Positions 51,376 to 63,046 of a stretch of 64,000 nucleotides of DNA are shown in pieces. The stretch is from Collybia mongolica (lineage: Eukaryota > Basidiomycota > Agaricomycetes > Agaricales > Clitocybaceae). The stretch is taken from positions 62,001 through 126,000 of the forward strand of contig JAAXNY010000001.1 in NCBI GenBank assembly GCA_013420905.1. Direction: 5' to 3'. A model generated the notes under the pieces. The model worked only from the letters and a program-made list of their open reading frames with translations. It made no database searches and was not told the DNA's origin. A program made the translations under genes and the position numbers. How positions within the stretch are numbered: the first letter of the stretch is position 1; every line of letters begins with the position of its first letter.

Positions 51376-52992
51376 ATGGACTGTACCAACTGCGAGCTCA
51401 AGCAACGCCAATTCTTTTGTGAAAACTGCTTGAAAACACAGTACGCATTTACTCCAACTCATACTTGTGCCCATTGACAAAAATAATCGGTACAGTCTGC
51501 GCGATTTCCGACACCAAATCCAACACTTCTCCTCTGACCGCAATGATCAGGTGTCCAAAGCATCAAAGGCCCTAGAGACCATAGAACCAGCTCGAATACG
51601 AAGGTCGACGCTTATTGAATGGCAGAACAGGGTGGAAGAGGTGATGAGTGGGCTGGCAAAGCTACGGAAGGAAAACGACAAAAGTGCGTTTGTCAGACCC
51701 ACTCAGACATCCCATTTTCTGACCGTTTTGCTTATATACAGAGAGAGATCGTCTACGTACTCTTAGGGAGAATCTGGCAGCTCGAAGGCGTACTCTTTCA
51801 GCAGCAAAGCTTCTGCCACAAACGGCGACGCACTTGACGTCACGCGAGACTCAGGAACTCAACACACTCTCAGCAACTCTGGCTCGTGCACGCTCGGGGC
51901 TCGTTCAAGAACTCGTGGAGGTGTTCAACGTTGTCGAAGTAGGAGGTCGACCGCCCATCGGTGGAAAGGCTGGAACAAAGGGCGAGTGGACGATTGGGGA
52001 TCTGATTCTTCCTGTGCCAGGAGACATTCGCAGTGAGTTTCACAATTTCAATTGGGCGCTGTTTGGGTATCAGCATCTGCGTTACTGCTCGTCACTGGCA
52101 CGCGATTGCAGCGGAATTATGTCGTTCCATGATGTCTAGTTACTCATAATGCTTTGATGGCAGGATACCCTCCGGATCACATCAATGCTGTGATAACACA
52201 CACCATCCACTTCCTTTCCCTGCTTACGTTTTATCTTGGGATCAAGCTCCCATTTGAGATCTCATGGGCAGGGAATAAACTCGGTGTCGGACAGCCTTCG
52301 ATCGGTGCGGTAAAAGGAGGCGAGAGCGGAGGTTGGGCAAAGTACATCTGGTGTCAACACGCAACGATTTTTAAGCTAACTCTGTGATATACAGATGGTA
52401 CACGATGCACCCCCTTCACTTATCGTCTGCCGGGCCATCAACACCCACTTCAACATCGTCCAATTCTGCATCGCGTTCGAAATCTGAGAAAGCACAGCCT
52501 TTGGCGGCGGCGTCGATCTCAGAATCTTACACCGAGGTAGATGCATCCCCGCAAGCGTCATTCACAACGGCGTTGGCGATGCTTCTGTATAACGTTTGTT
52601 ATCTGGCGTATACACAAAGTGTGGATGTGCCGTTGAGTCAAGCCGGTGATGTGCTGAGTAATCTATGGAGCGTGTGCTGTAGCTCCGAACTCGGGCGGTA
52701 GGAAAACAATAATCTATTCGTTGTCGATATCTGATACTGATGTGCCCTGGACAGGAAATCTCATGAAACAGCGCCAAGGCTGTCACCACCGACGCCGCCT
52801 TCGTTCCCGTTGGATTTCACACAGCTCTTGCAAGCCACAACAGCAAACCCTGCCTCGCGCACGAGACCCTCCCGTTCTTCAAAAGCCAGGTGTTCCAGTA
52901 GGACAGCCCGAGATAATCAGGAACCAACAATCGAAGAGGAAGATGGATGGGATTTGGTGGATAATGATAATTATGGCGATGGTTTTCCATGA
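51376..52992 (+). CDS. ATG14: Atg14-like autophagy PI3-kinase subunit
   Basis: Model join(51376..51440, 51496..51683, 51742..52032, 52164..52341, 52395..52697, 52755..52992); five GT..AG introns, phases agree, 420 aa. N-terminal CxxC pairs (MDCTNCELKQRQFFCENCLK) as in Atg14, then a coiled coil (IRRSTLIEWQNRVEEVMSGL.., RLRTLRENLAARRRTL), then the UVRAG/Atg14-type domain: LILPVPGDIRRYPPDHINAV, THTIHFLSLLTFYLGIKLPF, MLLYNVCYLAYTQSVDVPLS. The C-terminus is Ser/Pro-rich and acidic. Atg14 targets the Vps34 complex to autophagosome formation sites. Intron 3 is long (131 nt), so a small extra exon is possible. The tandem duplicate at 58,999 lacks exons 1-2 and nearly all of exon 3. Confidence 0.75.
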
Positions 52993-53109
52993 CCGCTTGT
53001 GAAGTGCTCTGATTCCATCGGGGGTTTTGACCACTGTGTATCACTTTTGCTTTGGAGAGGTTCGAATAACTGTAGCATCAGGAGTTAATCTACTACATAG
53101 ATACAAATT

Positions 53110-54060
53110 TGGTTTAAAATCGACATGACATATATAAATATAGATATAATAAATAAGATATTGTTATTATTCGCGTTGGTCTTGAAGTCGAGCATTTCGC
53201 CTTGCACGTCGACGTTGACGAGCTTGCCAAGGTCACTACCCACTGGCAGTGTCATGGCCTCCGAGATCAAACGTACTTGGTCGGTGAGGTTCGAGGCCAT
53301 TTTCTGGCGAGGTAAAGTAAGGTTAGCGGGTGGCGATGGGGGGAAATGAAGGGAAGATGTCGTACATTGACATTCCGTGTAAGGTCTGCCCACGTCCCCT
53401 GGACACCCTCCACCTGTGCCTGTGTGCCTAATTTTCCCTGCGTGCCGACCTCGAGCGCTACTCTCGTCACCTTGGATGCGAATGCAGATAATTGGTCCAC
53501 CATGGAGTTGACAGTGCCTGTAGGGATGAGCAGGGTTCGTTCAATCTCAGCATCAACACTCAGAAGATAAAGCTCTGACTTGCCTTTCAACGTGGACATC
53601 TCGCCCTCAACTTGAATCTCTATCTTCCGCATGGCATCGCCCCGAGCGACTGCGGTCGTAACAACGGCGATTGACCGCGCTTGGTCCGTCAGCGACGAGC
53701 ACATCCGGTTGAACATTCAGTTCTTCGATAGATACACAAAAACAGGAGTAGAGCTTAGGTTACGCACAAGTTCGAACTATACACCCTCTACGTCTGGTAC
53801 ATCCACCTGCCCTCCCAACTTTCCCTGACTCCCAGTGCCAGGGTCACCGGATAACCTCCGCCGCGAGGTCTCTCAGCCTATATAAGTTGATGGGGGTTGG
53901 ACGAGTTGCGACGAGTGCAGAAGGAAAATTTACCTGATGACCTTTCTGTTGACGGTATTCTTGAGGTCCAGGATCTCCCCACGAGCGTCGACTTCGATTT
54001 GTTTACTGAGATCGCCCACTGGCGGTGCGACAGCCCTTGTAATCACAAACCAGACATACT
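53110..54060 (-). pseudogene. group III hybrid histidine kinase (Nik1/Os-1 type), HAMP-repeat remnant
   Basis: Leftward pieces of consecutive HAMP repeats: GDLSKQIEVDARGEILDLKN then TVN (about 54,040-53,950); the linker GQVDVPDVEGV followed by TAG where the family has Trp, then [23 protein letters not shown] and [35 protein letters not shown] with [20 protein letters not shown]; and after an intron [31 protein letters not shown], ending in low-complexity. The family normally has five or six HAMPs followed by kinase and receiver domains; none is here. Stop codon, gaps and lost domains make it a pseudogene. One remaining intron appears to be GC-AG (GCAAGT donor at about 53,585). Family role: osmotic/HOG signalling. 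Confidence 0.8.
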
Positions 54061-54292
54061 TAATTTCCGAACTTCCTTGAATGACCCTTCTTTCCACACG
54101 ATCTCCGACACCGCCACAGTGGGTGGAACGTCCCAGAAAGAGAACTTATTGGGTCCATCGTGGTGGTGGCTCAGGAACAACTCGGAAACATGAAGTAATA
54201 GCACGTGATGTTTGTCGACTGCCAAATCCGGTCGGGGCCGTCACGGCCTGGACGTCGCACATTGAGTTCCCATCCCTTTGTCATATGTGAAA

Positions 54293-55773
54293 ATGTCCCA
54301 CAAGCACAGCTCTTCCATCGATAGCACCAGCTCTTCCCTCAGCTCTTTATCTTCAACCTCTTCATTCGCATCCTTATCTTCGGTGATCTCTGTTCGCGAC
54401 GAAGCTTTCAAAGCAGCAGTTGATGACCTCAAGACGGGGCCCACCCCCCTCCAGAGCCTTGTTGAAACGGCGACAGCACTCATCGACACAATCGCTGCAG
54501 ATGATCAGAAAAACACATTCAAATACAACGGTTCCAAACTCAAGCTTCACGCCGTTCTTCGGGCCATGCTATACCACGCGGAAGGCTGTGGTGGCCAAGG
54601 CGGCAAGCGCTACACTGCATCTTCAATCTGTCTTTGTGCCGTCCTCGATGACCCAAACGATGAAAAAACTCTCCAGATGCTTCAGGATCTCGCCAAAACT
54701 TGGGTTTCTCATCTCCTTTTCATTTGTAAGTGCTACCGAACCGACTGGTGGACCATACGCTAATGTTTTCAGTTCGTACAACTGCTTCTCATTCGGCCCA
54801 ACGGAATAACACTCCTTCAGGAATTGCGACACCCAGCCGTGAAAATACAGCCTCCCTAATGGACCGTGGAGTCACCTCGGGAGACCGTAGCGGTGCGTTC
54901 AAAGATCAAGTACGCCTGGTACCCCCGTTAAAAAGTACATGGCTGACTGCCCATATATAGCTGCTACAACGCGATGGGTACCGGTGCATAGTGACGGGTT
55001 ACGCGGATTTCGCCCATCCAAAACATCAAGACCCAGATGATGTTGTGTATACATTGATAGGGTGTCATATAATACGTCGGGCGATCGCTATCTATGATTC
55101 TGAGGGTGACCAAGATGTGGTGGGTCATTTAGGTTATCTTTTGTAGAAGAAACGTGAACTTATTCTGTTTCCTTTACAATCAGTATAACTCTGCCGTGAC
55201 CACATTCGATATCCTCCGAAATTACGCTAGTCTGTCACCTGAAGTCATCCAAGAACTGGAGGATAATATTGACGACGCCTCTAATGGTATTTTGCTTGGG
55301 TTGGACGCTCATAATGGATTTGACCGGTTTCAATGGTGCCTGCAAGAGACAGAGGTCAGTGCCCTAACTAGCTAGCTCTGCTACATAGCGTTAACATAGA
55401 CAATCCTTTGTAGACCCGGGACAGGTACAAAGTCAAAATCTATGGAAGGTTGCATGGGATTCATGGCATGGCTCGGACGGATACCAAATTCGTGGAATTC
55501 AAGGACCACAGTGAAGAATTCCAGATTGACAAGGGAAAATCCCTCCGCAAGAGGAGGCGCGAAGTTCCTCCACCCAACCCGTGCTACCTTAGGATCCATG
55601 CTGCCGTTGCCGGAATCTTGCACATGAGTGGTGCAGGCAAGTTTTTCGATGAACTTTTGGATAAGTTCGGTGACCAAGATGGTTCTTCCGCTGTACGAAC
55701 TTGGGAGGAGTTCAACAGAGTGGTCGAAATCGCCAACCTCAGAAAGGGGTTGTCTGTTCTCGCTGTGCACTGA
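54293..55773 (+). CDS. HNH_2-type endonuclease-domain protein, copy 1
   Basis: Model join(54293..54725, 54773..54909, 54961..55119, 55184..55354, 55414..55773); four GT..AG introns, 419 aa, ATG at 54,293. A Ser-rich start and a helical N-terminal domain are followed by the nuclease-like centre: LLQRDGYRCIVTGYADFAHP, IGCHIIRRAIAIY (first His), then after the intron DDASNGILLGLDAHNGFDRF (Asn and last His), the order expected for HNH_2 domains found in many agaricomycete proteins of unknown role. The exon 3 end could be 55,116 or 55,119. The C-terminus is charged (KGKSLRKRRREVPPP). Substrate unknown. A nearly identical second copy lies at 61,300. Confidence 0.75.
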
Positions 55774-56039
55774 CTGTGTTCTAACAAGTTGACACGCCTC
55801 AGCATTTGTCATGACCTCAATTTGTTCTGTTTATTTGTATAACCGTGTCCTCCAATATCCTGGTCATGTACATAGAATATATTCCTTCATACCACGCGTG
55901 TAGCTTTCCGCAGAATACGTTGCCAGAGACGCGATCGGTGCGGCTGCACAACGCTTCGTGGTATCCGACTTTCGTCGTCCTCATCAAACATCTCTCACCA
56001 CGACTGAAATCAACTCGTCACCCCTCACCCTGATTATTT

Positions 56040-57060
56040 CCCCTGCTTATTCTTGATACTCGCCGCCTTTTTTAAGTACCCGGTATCCAACCCTAACTCC
56101 CCCGCCGTCCGACGATCCTCGCGTCCCTACCGATACGCTTCCTGACGCTCTCATCTCAGAGGCCTTGACACCCTCCCGAGGTTCCTCCAGGCAACATTTG
56201 GGGGGCGATGGGGAGTCTGGTGATGATAACGCGCTGTGGGAAAACGATAAATGTGGGACCCGAACGCTTTTGGGTATGTGCACATATCATAGGAAGCACA
56301 GTAGCAGAGCAGTGACGAGAAAATTTGAGATGTACAGGCTTTGCCCGTTGGCTGCTGGGTAATCACCTTTACCGATATGCATAGAACACTAACACCCACC
56401 TCGCGTTCCACCTGGCACCTGCTGGATGAAGTTGCGAGAAAGATTTAGTAAAGGTAGAAAACGAGTTTCATATCGTCTCTGGGTTATATCTTCCACGTTC
56501 GATGAGAACGATGGGATACGTCTTGTGCTTGCTCCTTGTGCCACTAAGATAAACATAGTCCATGAGCAATCTTGTTGCTAGTACCAACTCCTTATTCATG
56601 ATCGGCGTCTGTCGTGGGTTGGGTTGAATAACTTGAGGTTTCCAGGTAAAGGGGTGGGGATAGATACGGAAATCCCAGCTCGGGCCGAACGATAGCACTA
56701 CCTGAGAGAACGCAGACGTGTGACCGGGGGGTGTTTTTGCAATATCGTTTCATCGCACACGTATAGATATCTGTTTGACCGTCCAAGTCGATGCGACATC
56801 GTATCGTGTAATGATTAAGGCGGTACAGAGGGGTATACACAGGCCATAGAGCTCAAGGGACACGTTACTTTGCGGGGAAATGATCATGCCCCTCCGCCTC
56901 CACCACATATCCCGAATGGGGAATCCTTTGGAACACAAAATCAAGCCCAAACAGTCGCAAGCGGCCATGTCGTCCCAAGGAGTCAACGTTGACAACAATG
57001 TGATAGAATGTAGACGTCCACGTAACAACTTAGAGATCCGATCCGTGTACCGCAACTGCG
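56040..57060 (-). CDS. conserved-looking hypothetical gene, model incomplete (copy 1)
   Basis: Several leftward frames look selected: GMIISPQSNVSLELYGLCIP, YLYVCDETILQKHPP, then SFGPSWDFRIYPHPFTWKPQ, VIQPNPRQTPIMNKELVLAT, RLLMDYVYLSG and YPIVLIERGRYNPETI, probably parts of one protein joined by introns. I do not recognise the family and could not link all parts without a frame break near the run of six C at 56,729-56,734, so it may be broken. It is repeated in the tandem copy and as a diverged relative at 57,370-58,110. Confidence 0.35.
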
Positions 57061-57369
57061 TTGTGAACTTGCTCCGTGCCTCAGGAATACGTATGAGCCT
57101 CGCCGGCTGTGTGTGTACGGAATACTAGCTGACAGAATCAAAGAGGTTTCGAATGTCGTAGACAGCTGGACGTCCCGCGGCACATGGATGATTTACGATA
57201 CGCAAATCGCTCCGTCAAGCTGGCCTTTTCCAAGCCGAGTACTGAGCGCGGAGTCGTTGCAAATGATTTGACCGTCGACCGAAAGCCGCTTGGAGAAAAC
57301 GAAGATTATCGCGATGGAGTGTATAGGAGTGATTGCGTATATGTCCATACGCCCATCTCACCTCTGCAC

Positions 57370-58110
57370 GACGCAACTACCTCGGTTCTCGCATGTAGGT
57401 TGGTGTGAACAAACAACCATCCGCCGCCCACATGAGATAGCGCAAGCTCCCCTGCGCAGGTAAGTCGCCGAGGAGAGTGGGTTGTAATGAGAGGATTGGT
57501 GCCGTTATTCGAAGACTTTGAGATGAAGATGAATGAAGAAACCTAAACTTGCGGCGTCTGCAACCGGCGCTAGTCTCGGGCGATAGTCGAACCATGGTAC
57601 GACCTGGGGGCACGGGGACTGCGACCAGACCGAGTAAATGTACCGTCGTCACATCGTACACGTCTATATATCCACTTGGGCCCTTCAAGTCGATGGAAAG
57701 TCGTATTGCTTATAGTCGCGCAATGCGATTTCAAGTCGAATGAAGGTGTTGTGGGTGTTTGGGGCGCGCGCTATTGTGCGGGGAAATGATCACCTCGCCA
57801 CACATCCCGGAACACGCGATCAAATTTGGTGGGTCGCAAGGCCTAAGGAGATAATATCAACAAGAATGTGATGGAACGTAGATGTCCACCCGTGCCTGAG
57901 AAAGGGAGTTACCAGCCAGGGAATCCGATCTGCACTGTTGTAAAATTATTGTGCCTTTGGACTACATAGGTTTGAGCTTGGTGAGACTAGGAGCGATCAA
58001 GTGACGGCGTTCACGATACACTCACTGGTCTGTTGGGCTGGCTTTTCCGGCCTGAGTGTGGAACCTGGAGTCGTTACAGCTGATACCACCGCCGACGGGA
58101 AATCACTGGG
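57370..58110 (-). pseudogene. diverged relative of the preceding hypothetical gene
   Basis: Short anchors of 56,750-57,180 recur in order at 57,660-58,100: GTCGATG..TCGTAT, GCGGGGAAATGATCA, CACATATCCCG/CACATCCCG, AACAA.AATGTGAT.GAA.GTAGA.GTCCAC, and TCAAGCTGGCCTTTTCC/TGGGCTGGCTTTTCCGGC. Heavy divergence and no open frame suggest an old, dead tandem copy. Confidence 0.45.
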
Positions 58111-58998
58111 AGATAACCGATGAGTACTTGCGCGCACACGTTTACCGCCTGCACAAGCCATAGCGCAAGCCCACGACGTAGGTAAGTCATGCTGATGCCA
58201 GAGAGCGAGTCATATATATTCGTACGAGATGATTCGTGCGGTGAATCGAAGGCTTTCGGACCCATTTTGTGTGTACGTGAGCGTTGATTAATGGAATGGG
58301 CGCCAGGTTTGTTAGTATTCAGGATTGGGCGTCACTGGAAGCGGATGGCGGGGGCTGAGGGTCTCGGACTCGGCGTTTAAAGGTGGATGATGGGAACGGC
58401 AGGCTAGATGCAGACTTGGAGACTTGGAGTGTCTGCCTGCGCTTCGCAGCATGATGATGGCAGTTTACGTGTGCACACATACGACGCTAGTAGCCGAGTT
58501 GGAGCTGCGTACGTGCAGAGCAGCTATATGCGTAGTTTGGCGTCGAGGCATAAAAGTCGTTTGTTTCGTCAATGGTCGGTGGGGCCTCGGCTTGGCAATG
58601 TCACACGTGCGGGGTTAGCGATCGGCAGCCCTCCTCGCATGCCCACGTGGTGGATGTCACAGCCTGGCATCGATACGGTAACCATCCACCCCCACTCTCC
58701 TTTTATTCTTACTCTTCACTGCCCGCCGTCAAGCCCACATAGCACATCTCGCAGTTACAGCAATTTCATTCCAGACCCCTCCGCCAGTTGGACAATCGAG
58801 GGTGGCAGCCACGTTCTCTCCGCATTGTCTCCCTTAGCTTCACCGAATTCCCGCCGGTGCGTGGATCCACGCACACGAGGCACGATCGTTGTTTTCCTTG
58901 TTTGGCTCTATTATCTTCTTCGCTCGCTGTTCCATTCTTCCCCTCTGACCTCCCTTCCTCCCCCTCCCCCCTCCATCCCTCCCTCCGTCGCTCAATCG
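58111..58998. other. unique spacer at the end of tandem copy 1
   Basis: No family-like frame. A pyrimidine-rich stretch (58,930-58,990, mostly C and T) directly precedes the duplication junction. Confidence 0.45.
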
Positions 58999-59999
58999 GA
59001 TTGGGGATCTGATTCTTCCTGTGCCAGGAGACATTCGCAGTGAGTTTCACAATTTCAATTGGGCGCTGTTTGGGTATCAGCATCTGCGTTACTGCTCGTC
59101 ACTGGCACGCGATTGCAGCGGAATTATGTCGTTCCATGATGTCTAGTTACTCATAATGCTTTGATGGCAGGATACCCTCCGGATCACATCAATGCTGTGA
59201 TAACACACACCATCCACTTCCTTTCCCTGCTTACGTTTTATCTTGGGATCAAGCTCCCATTTGAGATCTCATGGGCAGGGAATAAACTCGGTGTCGGACA
59301 GCCTTCGATCGGTGCGGTAAAAGGAGGCGAGAGCGGAGGTTGGGCAAAGTACATCTGGTGTCAACACGCAACGATTTTTAAGCTAACCCTGTGATATACA
59401 GATGGTACACGATGCACCCCCTTCACTTATCGTCTGCCGGGCCATCAACACCCACTTCAACATCGTCCAATTCTGCATCGCGTTCGAAATCTGAGAAAGC
59501 ACAGCCTTTGGCGGCGGCGTCGATCTCAGAATCTTACACCGAGGTAGATGCATCCCCGCAAGCGTCATTCACAACGGCGTTGGCGATGCTTCTGTATAAC
59601 GTTTGTTATCTGGCGTATACACAAAGTGTGGATGTGCCGTTGAGTCAAGCCGGTGATGTGCTGAGTAATCTATGGAGCGTGTGCTGTAGCTCCGAACTCG
59701 GGCGGTAGGAAAACAATAATCTATTCGTTGTCGATATCTGATACTGATGTGCCCTGGACAGGAAATCTCATGAAACAGCGCCAAGGCTGTCACCACCGAC
59801 GCCGCCTTCGTTCCCGTTGGATTTCACACAGCTCTTGCAAGCCACAACAGCAAACCCTGCCTCGCGCACGAGACCCTCCCGTTCTTCAAAAGCCAGGTGT
59901 TCCAGTAGGACAGCCCGAGATAATCAGGAACCAACAATCGAAGAGGAAGATGGATGGGATTTGGTGGATAATGATAATTATGGCGATGGTTTTCCATGA
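58999..59999 (+). pseudogene. Atg14-like, 5'-truncated duplicate
   Basis: Holds the last 41 bases of exon 3 (58,999-59,039) and exons 4-6 (59,171..59,348, 59,402..59,704, 59,762..59,999), unchanged in frame. The Cys-rich start and coiled coil are missing, and the upstream frame that runs into it is in a different phase. One change lies in the intron (AACTCTGTG to AACCCTGTG at about 59,387). Confidence 0.85.
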
Positions 60000-60116
60000 C
60001 CGCTTGTGAAGTGCTCTGATTCCATCGGGGGTTTTGACCACTGTGTATCACTTTTGCTTTGGAGAGGTTCGAATAACTGTAGCATCAGGAGTTAATCTAC
60101 TACATAGATACAAATT

Positions 60117-61067
60117 TGGTTTAAAATCGACATGACATATATAAATATAGATATAATAAATAAGATATTGTTATTATTCGCGTTGGTCTTGAAGTCGAGC
60201 ATTTCGCCTTGCACGTCGACGTTGACGAGCTTGCCAAGGTCACTACCCACTGGCAGTGTCATGGCCTCCGAGATCAAACGTACTTGGTCGGTGAGGTTCG
60301 AGGCCATTTTCTGGCGAGGTAAAGTAAGGTTAGCGGGTGGCGATGGGGGGAAATGAAGGGAAGATGTCGTACATTGACATTCCGTGTAAGGTCTGCCCAC
60401 GTCCCCTGGACACCCTCCACCTGTGCCTGTGTGCCTAATTTTCCCTGCGTGCCGACCTCGAGCGCTACTCTCGTCACCTTGAATGCGAATGCAGATAATT
60501 GGTCCACCATGGAGTTGACAGTGCCTGTAGGGATGAGCAGGGTTCGTTCAATCTCAGCATCAACACTCAGAAGATAAAGCTCTGACTTGCCTTTCAACGT
60601 GGACATCTCGCCCTCAACTTGAATCTCTATCTTCCGCATGGCATCGCCCCGAGCGACTGCGGTCGTAACAACGGCGATTGACCGCGCTTGGTCCGTCAGC
60701 GACGAGCACATCCGGTTGAACATTCAGTTCTTCGATAGATACACAAAAACAGGAGTAGAGCTTAGGTTACGCACAAGTTCGAACTATACACCCTCTACGT
60801 CTGGTACATCCACCTGCCCTCCCAACTTTCCCTGACTCCCAGTGCCAGGGTCACCGCATAACCTCCGCCGCGAGGTCTCTCAGCCTATATAAGTTGATGG
60901 GGGTTGGACGAGTTGCGACGAGTGCAGAAGGAAGATTTACCTGATGACCTTTCTGTTGACGGTATTCTTGAGGTCCAGGATCTCCCCACGAGCGTCGACT
61001 TCGATTTGTTTACTGAGATCGCCCACTGGCGGTGCGACAGCCCTTGTAATCACAAACCAGACATACT
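60117..61067 (-). pseudogene. group III histidine kinase HAMP remnant, duplicate
   Basis: Copy of 53,110-54,060 with the same TAG in the HAMP linker and a few substitutions (for example Ser to Phe in FAFKVTRVA and a CACCGGA to CACCGCA change), so decay came before duplication. Confidence 0.8.
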
Positions 61068-61299
61068 TAATTTCCGAACTTCCTTGAATGACCCTTCTTT
61101 CCACACGATCTCCGACACCGCCACAGTGGGTGGAACGTCCCAGAAAGAGAACTTATTGGGTCCATCGTGGTGGTGGCTCAGGAACAACTCGGAAACATGA
61201 AGTAATAGCACGTGATGTTTGTCGACTGCCAAATCCGGTCGGGGCCGTCACGGCCTGGACGTCGCACATTGAGTTCCCATCCCTTTGTCATATGTGAAA

Positions 61300-62780
61300 A
61301 TGTCCCACAAGCACAGCTCTTCCATCGATAGCACCAGCTCTTCCCTCAGCTCTTTATCTTCAACCTCTTCATTCGCATCCTTATCTTCGGTGATCTCTGT
61401 TCGCGACGAAGCTTTCAAAGCAGCAGTTGATGACCTCAAGACGGGGCCCACCCCCCTCCAGAGCCTTGTTGAAACGGCGACAGCACTCATCGACACAATC
61501 GCTGCAGATGATCAGAAAAACACATTCAAATACAACGGTTCCAAACTCAAGCTTCACGCCGTTCTTCGGGCCATGCTATACCACGCGGAAGGCTGTGGTG
61601 GCCAAGGCGGCAAGCGCTACACTGCATCTTCAATCTGTCTTTGTGCCGTCCTCGATGACCCAGACGATGAAAAAACTCTCCAGATGCTTCAGGATCTCGC
61701 CAAAACTTGGGTTTCTCATCTCCTTTTCATTTGTAAGTGCTACCGAACCGACTGGTGGACCATACGCTAATGTTTTCAGTTCGTACAACTGCTTCTCATT
61801 CGGCCCAACGGAATAACACTCCTTCAGGAATTGCGACACCCAGCCGTGAAAATACAGCCTCCCTAATGGACCGTGGAGTCACCTCGGGAGACCGTAGCGG
61901 TGCGTTCAAAGATCAAGTACGCCTGGTACCCCCGTTAAAAAGTACATGGCTGACTGCCCATATATAGCTGCTACAACGCGATGGGTACCGGTGCATAGTG
62001 ACGGGTTACGCGGATTTCGCCCATCCAAAACATCAAGACCCGGATGATGTTGCGTATACCTTGATAGGGTGTCATATAATACGTCGGGCGATCGCTATCT
62101 ATGATTCTGAGGGTGACCAAGATGTGGTGGGTCATTTAGGTTATCTTTTGTAGAAGAAACGTGAACTTATTCTGTTTCCTTTACAATCAGTATAACTCTG
62201 CCGTGACCACATTCGATATCCTCCGAAATTACGCTAGTCTGTCACCTGAAGTCATCCAAGAACTGGAGGATAATATTGACGACGCCTCTAATGGTATTTT
62301 GCTTGAGTTGAACGCTCATAATGGATTTGACCGGTTTCAATGGTGCCTGCAAGAGACAGAGGTCAGTGCCCTAACTAGCTAGCTCTGCTACATAGCGTTA
62401 ACATAGACAATCCTTTGTAGACCTGGGACAGGTACAAAATCAAAATCTATGGAAGGTTGCATGGGATTCTTGGCATGGCTCGGACGGATACCAAATTCGT
62501 GGAATTCAAGGACCACAGTGAAGAATTCCAGATTGACAAGGGAAAATCCCTCCGCAAGAGGAGGCGCGAAGTTCCTCCACCCAACCCGTGCTACCTTAGG
62601 ATCCATGCTGCCGTTGCCGGAATCTTGCACATGAGTGGTGCAGGCAAGTTTTTCGATGAACTTTTGGATAAGTTCGGTGACCAAGATGGTTCTTCCGCTG
62701 TACGAACTTGGGAGGAGTTCAACAGAGTGGTCGAAATCGCCAACCTCAGAAAGGGGTTGTCTGTTCTCGCTGTGCACTGA
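61300..62780 (+). CDS. HNH_2-type endonuclease-domain protein, copy 2
   Basis: Same model as copy 1 shifted by 7,007: join(61300..61732, 61780..61916, 61968..62126, 62191..62361, 62421..62780), 419 aa. All splice sites and the CIVTGY / GCHIIRR / SNGILL..HNGFD positions are kept. Differences from copy 1 are a handful, several changing residues (Asn to Asp before DDEKT; Val to Ala in DDVVY; Gly-Leu-Asp to Glu-Leu-Asn in the LL.L.AHNG segment; Val to Ile in KVK; His to Leu in GIHG), while no stop arose. Both copies may be expressed. Confidence 0.75.
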
Positions 62781-63046
62781 CTGTGTTCTAACAAGTTGAC
62801 ACGCCTCAGCATTTGTCATGACCTCAATTTGTTCTGTTTATTTGTATAACCGTGTCCTCCAATATCCTGGTCATGTACATAGAATATATTCCTTCATACC
62901 ACGCGTGTAGCTTTCCGCAGAATACGTTGCCAGAGACGCGATCGGTGCGGCTGCACAACGCTTCGTGGTATCCGACTTTCGTCGTCCTCATCAAACATCT
63001 CTCACCACGACTGAAATCAACTCGTCACCCCTCACCCTGATTATTT

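Noticed and set aside
51076..51543. 155-codon frame on the minus strand
   Set aside because: It overlaps the first exons of ATG14 antisense and has no known pattern.
58408..59043. 211-codon frame entering the truncated ATG14
   Set aside because: It reads the ATG14 exon in the wrong phase and its upstream part is low-complexity; no promoter or splice fusion was found that would rescue the gene.
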